From Streptomyces sp. NBC_00289 (GTDB lineage Bacteria > Actinomycetota > Actinomycetes > Streptomycetales > Streptomycetaceae): 64,000 bases of DNA. The notes under the pieces were generated by a model, which saw only the letters and a list, made by a program, of their open reading frames with translations, was not told where the DNA came from and did not search any database. A program made the translations under genes and the position numbers. The stretch is from assembly GCF_041435115.1 (NCBI RefSeq), contig NZ_CP108046.1, positions 8,990,001 to 9,054,000 on the forward strand, given 5' to 3'. This document shows, piece by piece, positions 33,661-42,493 of this stretch (positions are counted from its first letter, which is position 1; each line of letters opens with the position of its first letter).

Positions 33661-35487
33661 ATGCGGTCACCCTCGTACTCCGTCATGCCCGCACGCGCCC
33701 TGAGAGCCGTGGTGGTCCTGGCCCTCACCGCAGGCGTCGCCACGGCCGTTCCCGCGGCGCACGCCGAGACCACCGGCCCCACCGGGACCCCCGCCCGGAC
33801 CGCCGCTGCCGCTCTCGCGGCGAAGCCCTTCATGGGCTGGTCGAGCTGGAGCATGCAGTCCTCGAAGTACCCCGGCCTCAACCCGGACGGCGACTACAGC
33901 TACCTCACCGAGGCGAACGTCCTCAAGCAGACCGACGCCCTCGCCGCCAAGCTGAAGAACTTCGGCTACGAGTACGTCAACATCGACGCCGGCTGGTGGC
34001 GCGACAAGACGTGGAAGCCGGGATTCGACCGGTACGCACGCCAGCAGGCCGACCCGGTCCGTTTCCCGAGCGGCATGAAGGCCGTCGCCGACCACATCCA
34101 CGCCAAGGGCCTCAAGGCCGGCATCTACCTGCCCGCCGGCCTGGAGAAGGAGGCGTACGGCGGCGGAAAGGTCCCCGTCCTGGGGGCCGACGGCTGCACC
34201 ACCGCCGACATCGTCTACGGCGACCTGCGCACCACCAACGGCTGGGACAGCTCGTACAAGCTCGACTTCTCCCGCCCCTGCGCCCAGAAGTACATCGATT
34301 CCCAGGCGCAGTTGATAGCCGGCTGGGGCTACGACTTCCTCAAACTCGACGGTGTGGGCCCCGGCTCCGGCAAGAGCGGTGACCAGTACGACAACGTTGC
34401 CGACGTGGCCGCGTGGCACCGGGCGATCGCCGCCACCGGCCGCCCCGTCCACCTCGAGGTGTCCTGGTCCCTCGACATCGGACACGCCGCCGACTGGAAG
34501 AAGTACTCCAACGGCTGGCGCATCGACACCGACGTCGAGTGCTACTGCAACACTCTGGTCAGCTGGGAGAACTCCGTCGACGACCGCTGGGACGACGCCC
34601 CGGCCTGGACCCGTCACGCCGGCCCCGGAGGCTGGAACGACCTCGACTCCCTCGACGTGGGCAACGGCGACATGGACGGCCTCACCAAGGCCGAGCGGCA
34701 GAGCTACACCACCCTGTGGGCCATCGCCAAGTCCCCCCTGTACACCGGCGACGACCTCACCCGCCTCGACTCCTACGGCCTGTCCCTGCTGACCAACCGC
34801 GAGGTCATCGCCGTCAACCAGGGCGACACACCGCCCGCACGCCCCGTCACCCCCTCCGACGCCCAGCAGGTGTGGGCCGCGAAGAACCCCGACGGCACCT
34901 ACACCGTCGCCCTGTTCAACCTCGCCGACGCGCCCGCCGCCGTCACCGCCTCCTGGGCCTCCCTCGGCTTCACCGGCAAGGCGGCCGTGCGGGACCTGTG
35001 GAACCACGAGAACCTCGGCAACCACGACAACAAGGTGACCCAGGCCCTGCCCGCCCACGGCTCCCGTCTGTTCACCGTCACGCCGCGCGGCGGTGCGCTC
35101 ACCTGGACCGGGTACGAGGCCGAGTCCGCCGCCAACACCCTCGCCGGGAACGCCTCGGTGGCCGACTGCTCCGCCTGCTCCGACGGCCACAAGGTCGGCA
35201 ACCTCTACCTCGGCGGCAAGCTCACCTTCAACAAGGTCGTCGTCGACAAGGCGGGCACCTACCAGGTGAAGGTCGCCTACATCAGCGGCGACGCCCGGTC
35301 GGCCGACGTCCTCGCCAACGGCGGCGGCGCCACCCGCCACACGTTCCCCTCCACGGGGGACTGGGGGACCACCGGCACGGTCAGCGTCCCCGTCACGCTC
35401 AAGGCGGGCACCAACACGATCACCATCGACAGCGGTTCGGGCTACGCGCCGGACATCGACCGGATCGACGTACCCAAGTCGTCCTGA
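33661..35487 (+). CDS. Secreted GH27 alpha-galactosidase-like enzyme with C-terminal CBM
   Basis: A 608-residue exported glycoside hydrolase. Signal peptide: LRAVVVLALTAGVATAVPAAHA. The GH27 barrel starts KPFMGWSSWSMQSS; the nucleophile Asp is in YDFLKLDGVG and the acid/base Asp in GWRIDTDVE. A beta-domain follows (AVNQGDTPPARP... ), then a CBM35-like module from about residue 480 (YEAESAANTLAGNASV...). It retains configuration on alpha-galactosides or beta-arabinopyranosides. ATG 33661 follows GGGAGG. It belongs to the ROK-controlled locus. Confidence 0.88.
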   Translation: MRSPSYSVMPARALRAVVVLALTAGVATAVPAAHAETTGPTGTPARTAAAALAAKPFMGWSSWSMQSSKYPGLNPDGDYSYLTEANVLKQTDALAAKLKNFGYEYVNIDAGWWRDKTWKPGFDRYARQQADPVRFPSGMKAVADHIHAKGLKAGIYLPAGLEKEAYGGGKVPVLGADGCTTADIVYGDLRTTNGWDSSYKLDFSRPCAQKYIDSQAQLIAGWGYDFLKLDGVGPGSGKSGDQYDNVADVAAWHRAIAATGRPVHLEVSWSLDIGHAADWKKYSNGWRIDTDVECYCNTLVSWENSVDDRWDDAPAWTRHAGPGGWNDLDSLDVGNGDMDGLTKAERQSYTTLWAIAKSPLYTGDDLTRLDSYGLSLLTNREVIAVNQGDTPPARPVTPSDAQQVWAAKNPDGTYTVALFNLADAPAAVTASWASLGFTGKAAVRDLWNHENLGNHDNKVTQALPAHGSRLFTVTPRGGALTWTGYEAESAANTLAGNASVADCSACSDGHKVGNLYLGGKLTFNKVVVDKAGTYQVKVAYISGDARSADVLANGGGATRHTFPSTGDWGTTGTVSVPVTLKAGTNTITIDSGSGYAPDIDRIDVPKSS

Positions 35488-35508
35488 ACGATCCTCCAGG
35501 AGCCCGCC

Positions 35509-37878
35509 ATGGAACTCGACCCCTCAGACCTGCTGCCCAGACGTGACCTGCTCGCTCTGGCCGCGGCCACCGGCGCCCTCACCGCCCTGCCCGCCTTCAC
35601 CGCGTCGGCCGCGCCCCGGCGGCCGCTCGACTCGCCCGCCATCTCGAGCAGTTCACGAAACGAGCTGTGGTGGCAGGCGCCCGCCGACGACCACTCGATG
35701 ATCGAACAGGGGCTGCCCGTCGGCAACGGCCGCCTCGGCGCCCTCGCGGGCAACGACCCCGGCCGCGAACGCCTCCTGCTCACCGACGCCACGATGTGGA
35801 CCGGCGGCCTCAACGACACACTCGACGCCGACGGCCAGTTCCCCTACGGCCGCGGCGACTTCGGTTCGTTCACCCTGCTCGGCCGCCTCTCCGTCGACCT
35901 CCCCGACCACGACCTGTCCGCCGTCTCCGGTTACCGCCGCACCCTCGACCTCGCCCAGGGCCTGGTGACCACGTCGTACGTCCGCTCCGGGGTGACCTAC
36001 CGGCGGACGATCTTCGCCAGCCGCCCCGACGACGTGATCGTCCTGCACTTCACCCAGAGCGGCGGCGGCCGCTACACCGGCACCGTCACCCTGGACGGCA
36101 CCCATGGCGAAACCACCTCCGAACGGCTCTCGTTCGGCGCGGCCTTCCCCAACGGCCTGACCTACGGCGCCGCCGTCACCGCCCACGGCACCGGCGGCCA
36201 CGTCACCGTCAGCGGCTCGCACATCGCCTTCTCCGGATGCCGGGACCTCACCGTGGTGGTGAGCGGTGGCACCGACTACGCGCCCGACGCGGCCAAGGGC
36301 TACCGTGACCCCAACCTCGACCCCGAGCGCCTGGCCCGCGCCAAGGTCCGGGACGCGGCCGCCCACCCGGCGGACACCCTGCTGCGCACCCATGTCGCCG
36401 ACCACCGCGCCCTGTTCGGGCAGTTCGACATCTCGCTCGGCACCTCGTCCGCCGGGCAGCGCTCCCTGGACACCTGGGAGCGGCTGAAGGCACGGGCCCG
36501 GGACGGCGAGGCCGATCCCGAACTGGAGGCGGCCTACGTACAGTTCGGCCGCTACCTGATGATCTCCGGATCACGCGGCAGCCTCCCGCTGAACCTCCAG
36601 GGACTGTGGCTCGACGGCAACGACCCCGACTGGATGGGCGACTACCACACCGACATCAACATCCAGATGAACTACTGGATGGCGGACCGGGCGGGCCTGT
36701 CGACGTGCTTCGACGCGCTCACCGACTACTGCCTCGCCCAACTCCCGTCGTGGACCGAACTCACCCGCACCCACTTCAACGACCCGCGCAACCGCTACCG
36801 CAACTCCACCGGCAGGATCGCCGGCTGGACCGTCGCCATCTCCACCAACCCGTACGGGGGAGGCGGCTGGTGGTGGCATCCCGCAGGCAACGCCTGGCTG
36901 TGCGCCGGCCTGTGGGAGCACTACGAGTACACGCAGTCGCACACCCATCTGGAGAGGATCTACCCGCTGCTCAAGGGCGCCTGCGAGTTCTGGGAGGCGC
37001 GGCTGCTCACCACCACCCTCCCCGGCACCTCGAAGGAGGTGCTCGTCGCCGACAGCGACTGGTCGCCCGAGCACGGGCCGCTCGACGCCAAGGGCATCAC
37101 CTACGCCCAGGAACTGGTGTGGGCGCTCTTCGGCAGCTACTGCACCGCGTCGGCCCGGCTGAAGCGGGACACCGGGTACGCCGCCACCATCGCCGCTCTG
37201 CGCAAGCGGCTGTACCTGCCTCGGGTGAGCCCGAAGACCGGCTGGCTGGAGGAGTGGATGTCGCCGGACAACCTCGGCGAGACCACCCACCGTCACCTGT
37301 CGCCGCTGGTCGGTCTCTTCCCAGGCGACCGCATCCGCCCCGACGGCTCCACTCCCCAGGACGTCGTCGAGGGCGCCACCGCCCTGCTCACCGCGCGCGG
37401 CACGGAGAGCTTCGGCTGGGCGAACGCGTGGCGCGGCCTGTGCTGGGCCCGCCTCAAGAACGCGGAGAACGCGTACCGGCTGGTCGTCAACAACCTCCGC
37501 CCGTCCAGCGGCGGAAGCAACGGCACCGCCTTCAACCTCTTCGACATCTACCAGGTCGAACAGGGCCGTGGCATCTTCCAGATCGACGCCAACTTCGGGA
37601 CCCCGGCAGCGGTGATCGAGATGCTCGTGTACTCCCGGCCGGGCCATCTGGAGCTGCTGCCGGCCCTTCCCGACGCCTGGTCCGCGGCCGGCAGCCTCAG
37701 CGGGGCCGGCGTACGCGGAGGCTTCGTCGTGGACCTGCGCTGGAAGGACGGGAAACCGACCGAGGCCCGGATCCGCAGCGTGGGCGGCCGGACCACGACC
37801 GTCGCGTTCGGGTCTGCCTCCCGCACCGTGACCCTGCGGCCCGGCACGTCGGTCACCCTGAAGGACCTCGACCGGTGA
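35509..37878 (+). CDS. Secreted GH95 alpha-L-fucosidase/galactosidase
   Basis: A 789-residue exported family-95 glycoside hydrolase. A twin-arginine-like start (LLPRRDLLALAAATGALTALPAFTA) is followed by the GH95 N-terminal beta-domain (LWWQAPADDHSMIEQGLPVGNGRLGALAG) and the (alpha/alpha)6 barrel. Conserved barrel segments are SLPLNLQGLWL, YHTDINIQMNYWMADRAG, and SDWSPEHGP, which carries the expected general-acid Glu. GH95 inverts alpha-1,2-L-fucosides or alpha-L-galactosides, found on xyloglucan and other plant polymers. It is coupled by GTGA to the SGNH esterase gene. Confidence 0.88.
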   Translation: MELDPSDLLPRRDLLALAAATGALTALPAFTASAAPRRPLDSPAISSSSRNELWWQAPADDHSMIEQGLPVGNGRLGALAGNDPGRERLLLTDATMWTGGLNDTLDADGQFPYGRGDFGSFTLLGRLSVDLPDHDLSAVSGYRRTLDLAQGLVTTSYVRSGVTYRRTIFASRPDDVIVLHFTQSGGGRYTGTVTLDGTHGETTSERLSFGAAFPNGLTYGAAVTAHGTGGHVTVSGSHIAFSGCRDLTVVVSGGTDYAPDAAKGYRDPNLDPERLARAKVRDAAAHPADTLLRTHVADHRALFGQFDISLGTSSAGQRSLDTWERLKARARDGEADPELEAAYVQFGRYLMISGSRGSLPLNLQGLWLDGNDPDWMGDYHTDINIQMNYWMADRAGLSTCFDALTDYCLAQLPSWTELTRTHFNDPRNRYRNSTGRIAGWTVAISTNPYGGGGWWWHPAGNAWLCAGLWEHYEYTQSHTHLERIYPLLKGACEFWEARLLTTTLPGTSKEVLVADSDWSPEHGPLDAKGITYAQELVWALFGSYCTASARLKRDTGYAATIAALRKRLYLPRVSPKTGWLEEWMSPDNLGETTHRHLSPLVGLFPGDRIRPDGSTPQDVVEGATALLTARGTESFGWANAWRGLCWARLKNAENAYRLVVNNLRPSSGGSNGTAFNLFDIYQVEQGRGIFQIDANFGTPAAVIEMLVYSRPGHLELLPALPDAWSAAGSLSGAGVRGGFVVDLRWKDGKPTEARIRSVGGRTTTVAFGSASRTVTLRPGTSVTLKDLDR

Positions 37879-39092
37879 GCGGCGGCCGGGCACGCGCGTG
37901 CCGACTGCTCGCCGTCGCCCTGACGGCGGCCGTCCTGCAGGCCACCCCTGCTCCGGCCGCGGAGGGTCCGCCGGACGGTGTGATCACCTGGGGAGCGAGC
38001 GCGGACCGTCTGGGCGAGGGCGTCGCCGACCGCGGCTACCGCATGGTCGTGCGCACCAGCGTCGCCGGCAGCGACCTGCGCATCCGGCTCTCCAACGCCT
38101 TCGGCGACCGCCCCGTGACGTTCGACAGCGTGTACGCCGGACTCCGGCGGGAGGGTGCCGCACTGGTCCGCGGCAGCAACCGGCGGCTGACCTTCGGCGG
38201 GGCGCGCTCGGTCACCGTTCCGGCCGGCCGGACGGTCTACAGCGACCCGCTGCCCGGACGATGGGCCGCGGCGGCCGACCTGGTCGTCAGCATCCACTCA
38301 CCGGACGCGGCGGGCCCGGCCACCGGCCACGGGATGGCCATGCAGACCTCGTACACGGCACAGGGCGACCACACCGCCGAAAACGACGGCGCCCGGTGGA
38401 CGGGGACCGTCGGCTCCTGGTTCTACCTGGACGCCGTCTCGGTACGGGCCGACACAGGCACGCGGGCGGTCGTCGCGCTCGGCGACTCCATCACGGACGG
38501 CTGGCAGTCCAGCACCGACCTCGACCGGCGCTGGCCCGACTACCTCGCGCGCCGGCTCCGGCAGGCGGACACCGACCTCAAGGGGGTCGCGAACGAAGGC
38601 ATCTCCGGCAACAAGGTGCTGGCCGACGGCGCCGGACAGAGCGCGCTGAGCCGGCTCGACCGGGACGTCCTGTCCCAGCCCGGCGTACGCACCGTGTTCC
38701 TCTTCGAGGGCGTCAACGACATCAAGGCACACACCGGTGTCACCGCCCAGGACCTGATCGCCGGCTACCGGGAGATCGCCGAGCGGGCGCACGCGGCCGG
38801 CAAGTGTGTCGTCGGCGCGACCGTCGGCCCCTTCAAGGGCTGGTCCGAATGGGACCCGGCCGGCGAGGCGGTACGCCGGGACGTCAACGAATTCATCAGA
38901 AGCGGCGGGGAGTTCGACGCCGTCACCGACTTCGACCACATCCTGCGCAGCCCCTATGACCCCGAGCGGATCCTGCCCGTCTTCGACGGCGGCGATCATC
39001 TGCACCCCAATGACAAGGGAATGCAGGCGATGGCCGACGCCGTCGACCTCACGAGCCTCGACTGCGGCACAGCACACCGCGCCGACCGCTGA
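37875..39092 (+). CDS. Secreted SGNH/GDSL esterase
   Basis: A 405-residue exported SGNH hydrolase. Signal peptide: CRLLAVALTAAVLQATPAPAAEG. About 165 residues of N-terminal beta-domain precede the catalytic part. SGNH blocks are VVALGDSITDG (Ser), NEGISGNKVL (Gly), EGVNDIKAH (Asn) and GGDHLHPND (Asp/His). Such enzymes remove acetyl or other acyl groups from polysaccharides. GTG 37875 overlaps the GH95 stop (GTGA). With GH27 and GH95 it suggests deacylation and side-chain removal from one acetylated, galactose/fucose-bearing polymer. Confidence 0.87.
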   Translation: MSGGRARACRLLAVALTAAVLQATPAPAAEGPPDGVITWGASADRLGEGVADRGYRMVVRTSVAGSDLRIRLSNAFGDRPVTFDSVYAGLRREGAALVRGSNRRLTFGGARSVTVPAGRTVYSDPLPGRWAAAADLVVSIHSPDAAGPATGHGMAMQTSYTAQGDHTAENDGARWTGTVGSWFYLDAVSVRADTGTRAVVALGDSITDGWQSSTDLDRRWPDYLARRLRQADTDLKGVANEGISGNKVLADGAGQSALSRLDRDVLSQPGVRTVFLFEGVNDIKAHTGVTAQDLIAGYREIAERAHAAGKCVVGATVGPFKGWSEWDPAGEAVRRDVNEFIRSGGEFDAVTDFDHILRSPYDPERILPVFDGGDHLHPNDKGMQAMADAVDLTSLDCGTAHRADR

Positions 39093-39119
39093 CGAGGGCT
39101 GACCGACGGACCGGCCGGG

Positions 39120-42077
39120 TCACGGAGAGGTCGCCGACTCCGGTGCGATCAGCCCGTCCCGGTAGGCGATCGCGACCGCCTCCGTGCGGCTCGCGGCACC
39201 CACCTTGGCGAGGATGTTGGACACGTGCACGCTCGCCGTCTTGCCGCTGATGAACAACTCCTCGCCGATCTGCCGGTTGCTGCGGCCCCGGGCGAGGAGC
39301 CGCAGCACGTCCTGCTCGCGGGCGGTGAGCGCGGGGGCGCGGTCCTCGGCGGACGGACCGGCGGGTGCCAGGCGGCCGCGGCGGATCAGGGCGTCGGCCC
39401 GCTCCAGCAGGGGAGTGGCGCCCAGCCGGACCGCCGTGTCCCGCGCCGCGCCCGCCTCGGCGGCCGCCTCCTCGCGGCGCTCCGCCGTCAACAGCGCCTC
39501 GGCGAACCGCAGTCGGCAGCGCGCCCGCTCGTAGTCCTCGCCGTAGTCGAAGGCGGTGACGGCCCTCGCCCAGGCTTCCGCGTCCGGCCCCGACACCGTC
39601 CGCGTCCACTCCGCCTCGGCGCGCGCCAGCCACGCCTGTCCCTCCGGGCCCTGGACGTTGCCGTCACCGCCGTGCGAGGCGGCGTCCCGCGCCGACGCCA
39701 CCAGGCCGGTCGCCGTCTCCGCCCAGCGGCGGGCCCCCGCCTCGTCGCCGCCGGAACGCAGTTCGGCGGCCCGGTCGGCGACCGCGGACAGGGCGAGCGC
39801 GGCCAGCCGGACCGTGACATCGGGCGGTGTGCCCGCGTCGTCGGTGAGCGCGGCGACGGTCGACCGCATCCGCTCCACGGCCGCCTCCGCGTCACCCCGC
39901 AGCGCCGCGGCATCGGTCAGCACGATGCCCGCGACCAGCGTGCCCATCCAGTCGAACCGGCCCTCCAGCAGCGTGCGGGCGCGGTCCTCGGCGGTGCCGT
40001 CGCCGCGCGCGAGAGCGACGGACAGCGCGGGCCCGGCCGTGTACCCGGCGGCCGCGGGCAGTACCTCGGCGTCGGAGGCGGCGGCGCGCAGGCACTCGTC
40101 CCAGCGGCCCAGGGTGTACAGCACGAGCAGCCGCAGGTACCGCATCTCCAGCGGGTACGGCGAGGACAGCAGACCGGCGCGGCGGGCCCGGTCCAGCCCC
40201 TCGGTCAGCCAGGGCAGACAGGCGTCCAGGTCACCGGCCTCGAAGGAGCCGATCGCGATGCTGAACAGGGCGCGCATCTCCACCGGCGCGTTGCCCGCGC
40301 TCCGGGCCAGTTCCCTGGCCTCGCGCAGCCCCCGGAGTCCCTCCGGAGTGCGGCGGCCGCCCTCCTCGATACGGGCCAGGGAGATGAGCAGGTCCGCCTG
40401 GGCGTCCGTGATTCCCAGCTGTTCGGCGACGCTCAGGGCCTGCCGGGCGACCCGCAGCGCGGTCTCGTTGTCACCGACCTGGCGCGCCGCCAGGACGTGC
40501 GTGGCCGCGGCCCACACCCAGGTCCGGGAGGGAGGTTCGGCGGGGATCATCGCGAGCGCCTCGCTGCTGTAGGCGAACGCAGCCGACTGGCTGTCGACGC
40601 TCATCAGGTTGCCGGCGAGCGTGTACCGGACCCGGGCGGCGAGCTCGGAGTCCGTGTCCCGGCCGATGCCGGCGAGCGCGGAGCGGGTCAGGGACACCGC
40701 GCGGTGCGCCTCCCCGGCGTGCGCGGCCGCGGCCGAGGCGCGCAGCCTGAGCGTCACGCTGTCGGCGCCCGCCGGGCGCGCGGACGGATCCACTGCCGCC
40801 CACAGGTCGAGGGCCGACTCCAGGTGCCGTAGCTCCTCGGCGGGCGCACCGACCCGCTGGGCGTGGTCGGCGGCCTCCAGGGAGGCGGCGAGTGCCTCGG
40901 TCAGGTCGTGGCTCTCGCGGTAGTGGTGGGCACGTTCCGCCGCGCTCTCCGCGCGGTTGCCGCGCCCGTCGAGCAGCCGGGCGAACGCGCCGTGCAGCCG
41001 GGCCCGTTCGCCCGGCAGCAGATCGGCGTACACCGCCTCGCGGGCCAGGGCGTGGCGGAAGGAGTACGTGTCGTCGTGCCCCGGCACCAGCAGTTGCCGT
41101 CCCAGGGTCTCGCGCAGCGCCGTCTCCAGTTCGTCCTCGGGCAGGCGTACCGCGTCCCGCAGCAGGTCGTGCTCGACGCGGCGACCGGCGACGGCGGCGG
41201 TGCGCACCACCTGCTGGGCGGTGTCGGACAGCTGCTCGAAGCGGATCAGCAGGACGTCGGCCAGGCCGCTGGGCACCCCGCCGGCCTCCGGGTCCGTCGC
41301 CGCGAGCAGTTCCTCCGCGTAGAAGGCGTTGCCCTCGGCGCGCTCGACGATCCGCCGGACCGTGGTGTCCGGCAGCGGACGGTCCTCCAAGGCCCGCACC
41401 AGCCGGGTCACCTCGGCGTCGCCCATGGGCCGCAGCTCGAGCCGCTCGACGGCGGGCAGCCGCACCAGCTCGGCCAGCAGCGGACGCAGCGGGTGCCGGC
41501 GGTGCAGATCGTCCGCGCGGTAGGAGGCGAGCACCGCGAGCCGGTGGGTGGGCGCCCCGCCCGCCGGCCGCTGGAGGATGCCCCGGCTGAGCAGGAACCG
41601 CAGTAGATCCCGGGACGACTGGTCGGCCCAGTGCAGGTCCTCCAGGACGAGGAGCAGCGGCGCGACGTCCGCCAGGTCGGCCAGCAGCCCGGCCATGCCC
41701 TCGAACAGCCGCAGCCGACCGCCCACGTCCCGTCCGGCGTCGGTGCCCGCGCCCAGCAGGCGGTCCACCACCGGATGCGCGGCGAAGGCGTCCGCGAAGC
41801 GCTCCTCGACGGCGAGCACGCCGAGGATCTCGGTGAACGGCAGATACGGCAGGCCGACGTCCCCCAGGTCGACGCAGTGCCCGGTGAGCACGGTCATGCC
41901 CGCACGGGCCGCCTGTCCGGCCGCCTCGTCCAGCATCCGGGTCTTGCCGACCCCGGCGTCCCCGGCGATCAGGACGGCGCGCGCCTCGCCACCCCGGGCA
42001 CGCTCCAGCACACCGGCCAGGTGAGCGAGTTCGTCCTGCCGGCCGATGAGCGGTGCGGTGAATGAGGTCGGTGACAC
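39120..42077 (-). CDS. LAL-type (large ATP-binding LuxR) transcriptional regulator
   Basis: A 985-residue LAL regulator. Walker A is IAGDAGVGKTRML near residue 40; a Walker B-like LLLVLEDLHWADQSS lies near 145. A TPR-like helical middle (residues 400-880) is followed by a C-terminal LuxR HTH (LTAREQDVLRLLARGRSNRQIGEELFISGKTASVHVSNILAKVG). LALs are ATP-dependent activators that often respond to inducers such as maltotriose or antibiotics. The GTG at 42077 has AGGAT at 6 bp; upstream open frame is not conserved. It converges on the SGNH gene. The target genes are not evident. Confidence 0.88.
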   Translation of the reverse strand: MSPTSFTAPLIGRQDELAHLAGVLERARGGEARAVLIAGDAGVGKTRMLDEAAGQAARAGMTVLTGHCVDLGDVGLPYLPFTEILGVLAVEERFADAFAAHPVVDRLLGAGTDAGRDVGGRLRLFEGMAGLLADLADVAPLLLVLEDLHWADQSSRDLLRFLLSRGILQRPAGGAPTHRLAVLASYRADDLHRRHPLRPLLAELVRLPAVERLELRPMGDAEVTRLVRALEDRPLPDTTVRRIVERAEGNAFYAEELLAATDPEAGGVPSGLADVLLIRFEQLSDTAQQVVRTAAVAGRRVEHDLLRDAVRLPEDELETALRETLGRQLLVPGHDDTYSFRHALAREAVYADLLPGERARLHGAFARLLDGRGNRAESAAERAHHYRESHDLTEALAASLEAADHAQRVGAPAEELRHLESALDLWAAVDPSARPAGADSVTLRLRASAAAAHAGEAHRAVSLTRSALAGIGRDTDSELAARVRYTLAGNLMSVDSQSAAFAYSSEALAMIPAEPPSRTWVWAAATHVLAARQVGDNETALRVARQALSVAEQLGITDAQADLLISLARIEEGGRRTPEGLRGLREARELARSAGNAPVEMRALFSIAIGSFEAGDLDACLPWLTEGLDRARRAGLLSSPYPLEMRYLRLLVLYTLGRWDECLRAAASDAEVLPAAAGYTAGPALSVALARGDGTAEDRARTLLEGRFDWMGTLVAGIVLTDAAALRGDAEAAVERMRSTVAALTDDAGTPPDVTVRLAALALSAVADRAAELRSGGDEAGARRWAETATGLVASARDAASHGGDGNVQGPEGQAWLARAEAEWTRTVSGPDAEAWARAVTAFDYGEDYERARCRLRFAEALLTAERREEAAAEAGAARDTAVRLGATPLLERADALIRRGRLAPAGPSAEDRAPALTAREQDVLRLLARGRSNRQIGEELFISGKTASVHVSNILAKVGAASRTEAVAIAYRDGLIAPESATSP

Positions 42078-42142
42078 ACAGCCATCCTGGCACGCGGTAC
42101 GGACATCGGTTCTGCGGCCAGGGGCCCGGCCCGCCGGCCGGC

Positions 42143-42493
42143 TCAGCGCAGAGTCTGCGCCCAGTCCGCCGGCACCCGTCCCGCCGGGCCCGGCGCCGGC
42201 TGCTCCGCGGGGTGGCTGACGGGCGGCGCGAGGTCGGGGCCCGACTCGTACATCTCGGAGGTCGCGTAGTCCCAGAACCATTCCTCGCCCGGTTCGAAGC
42301 TGCGGACCACCGGATGACCCGTGGCCGCGAAGTGGGCGGTGGCGTGCTTGGCGGGGGAGGAGTCGCAACAGCCGATGTGGCCGCAGGTCGCGCAGCGCCG
42401 CAGGTGGAACCACCACCCGCCGTCCGCGTCGCACTCGACGCAGCCGGTGCCGCTCGGCGGGACGCTCGGGTCGATTCCGGTGTCGCTGGTCAT
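42143..42493 (-). CDS. UBP-type zinc-finger protein
   Basis: A 116-residue protein consisting of one UBP zinc finger (residues 18-85) and a Pro-rich tail. Potential zinc ligands are Cys18, Cys21, Cys34, Cys37, Cys42/43, His50, His54 and His60 (CVEC ... CATCGHIGCC ... KHATAH ... GH), followed by EEWFWDY. In eukaryotes this fold binds the free C-terminus of ubiquitin; bacteria have no ubiquitin, so the ligand here is open. The ATG overlaps the stop of the histidine kinase (ATGA). It is the last gene of a three-gene redox/two-component operon. Confidence 0.88.
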   Translation of the reverse strand: MTSDTGIDPSVPPSGTGCVECDADGGWWFHLRRCATCGHIGCCDSSPAKHATAHFAATGHPVVRSFEPGEEWFWDYATSEMYESGPDLAPPVSHPAEQPAPGPAGRVPADWAQTLR

